64,000 bases of DNA from Euglena gracilis. Its lineage: Eukaryota; Euglenida; Euglenophyceae; Euglenales. Below, piece after piece: positions 63,493 to 64,000 of the stretch. The translations under genes were made by a program, and so were the position numbers. Location: the NCBI GenBank assembly GCA_039621445.1, contig CP154956.1, positions 3,323,873 to 3,387,872 on the forward strand, written 5' to 3'. Below the pieces are notes generated by a model. That model did no database searches. It was not told the DNA's origin and saw only the letters and a list, made by a program, of their open reading frames with translations. Each line of letters begins with the position of its first letter. Position 1 is the stretch's first letter.

Positions 63493-64000
63493 CAATTGGG
63501 AGGAAACGGAATGAGGGTGAGCACTCAGCAAAAATGGAGGGTACCTGAAAAATTGGTCGAGTACCTTCTTCCGGCCCTTGATTTTAAGGAGGAAAAGTTT
63601 TCGTTTAAGCGTGAGGATTATGCCGTTCGAAACTCATTTGTGCAAATGATTGAGGAGAATGTTCAAAGGAGGGCCGAGGTGGATTGTTTTGCTTCTACCC
63701 AAAATTCTCAGTGCACATCATATTTGACCGAGAAGGAATATGCTTTGACGGTACCATGGGGAGGGGGGGGTACGATTTGGTTGAACCCCCCCTGGACATT
63801 GTGGCCAAAGGTGGCAAAGAAATTGCAAAAGGACCCTTGTGATGCCATTTGCATCTTACCTGCCTGGAGCAAAGGTTGGGTAAGGGAACTTGTTCGGAAG
63901 GCATCAAAAAAGTTGTATTTTCCACCCGGAACCAAGCTTTTTGAGGTGGATGGGAAACCAATGGGGGGTGTGAGGTGGGGAGTTTGGGCCCTGTTGATGG
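63493..64000 (+). CDS. Second methylase-like domain (NPPW motif) of element C, partial
   Basis: The same frame continues without a stop to the window end. After a linker (VPEKLVEYLLPALDF), DCFASTQNSQC (about 63,680) and IWLNPPWTLWPKVAKKL (about 63,780) appear. AICILPAWSKGWV, KKLYFPPGTKLFE and GVRWGVWALL follow. The D-x-FAS-x-x-N ... NPPW ... P-x-W series is that of the Dam-like (N6-adenine-methylase-related) domain found next to RNase H in DIRS and Ngaro elements. A decayed relative lies at 44.65-44.85 kb. Whether it methylates DNA or serves another role is unknown. RT and RNase H are not visible before the window ends. Confidence 0.7.

Larger units (their letters stand above)
58677..64000 (+). 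mobile_element. Retroelement C with two methylase-like domains (truncated by the window end)
   Basis: PBS, then a gag frame of more than 1,400 codons in a single phase, then an overlapping frame with a C5-type methyltransferase followed by a second methylase-like domain. No protease or RT has appeared by 64,000; they may lie beyond. The gag is homologous at its N-terminus to the minus-strand element at 19.6-23.9 kb. Confidence 0.75.

Overview
The window is nuclear DNA of a microbial eukaryote, probably an alga or other protist. It has long C/G and T/A homopolymers, large microsatellites, no prokaryotic operons, and several LTR and tyrosine-recombinase retrotransposons nested inside one another. 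No conserved housekeeping gene was recognised. The retroelements (a chromodomain Ty3/gypsy element, a DIRS-like element, and cytosine-methyltransferase-bearing elements) resemble types known from dinoflagellates and some green algae. The species cannot be fixed from sequence alone. In-frame UAA/UAG codons recur inside otherwise coherent domains while the main reading frames end in UGA, so a non-standard nuclear code (UAR as sense) has to be considered.

Layout. 1-16.3 kb: essentially non-coding, rich in homopolymers and microsatellites, with a palindromic minisatellite (6.8-7.05 kb), a strong hairpin (10.4 kb) and one dispersed repeat (14.3 kb). 16.3-25.85 kb: an unrecognised plus-strand coding unit broken by a 1.85-kb terminal-inverted-repeat element (16.75-18.60 kb) and by a 4.3-kb LTR element that carries only gag (19,600-23,895). 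25.6-27.7 kb: a decayed minus-strand coding region. 28.6-46.3 kb: a decayed DIRS-like retroelement (reverse transcriptase, RNase H, methylase-like domain, tyrosine recombinase). Its RT gene is split by a complete 14.8-kb Ty3/gypsy element on the minus strand (28,762-43,553; LTRs, PBS, PPT and a 4-bp target duplication all visible).

47.6-58 kb: a second Ty3-like element on the plus strand (PBS, gag, protease, methyltransferase). It is invaded by a 1,300-bp DNA transposon in the protease frame (50,839-52,138, 7-bp duplication) and by a 3.9-kb non-autonomous LTR element (53,473-57,404, 4-bp duplication). That element itself hosts a 1.0-kb TRIM element (55,176-56,196) whose LTRs carry a tRNA-like A-box/B-box module. 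58.6-64 kb: the start of a third element with a very long gag frame, a methyltransferase, and a second methylase-like domain with an NPPW motif running off the window.

How the parts relate. The retroelements share a primer-binding site close to the 3' end of initiator tRNA-Met, purine tracts of the form (A/G)GGAAGGGGAG and 4-bp target duplications. The three larger elements share a gag plan (coiled coil, capsid, RRM-like fold, basic or zinc-knuckle tail) and one methyltransferase family placed at three different positions in the polyprotein. Undoing three of the insertions brings the host reading frame back into phase, which independently supports the boundaries given here.
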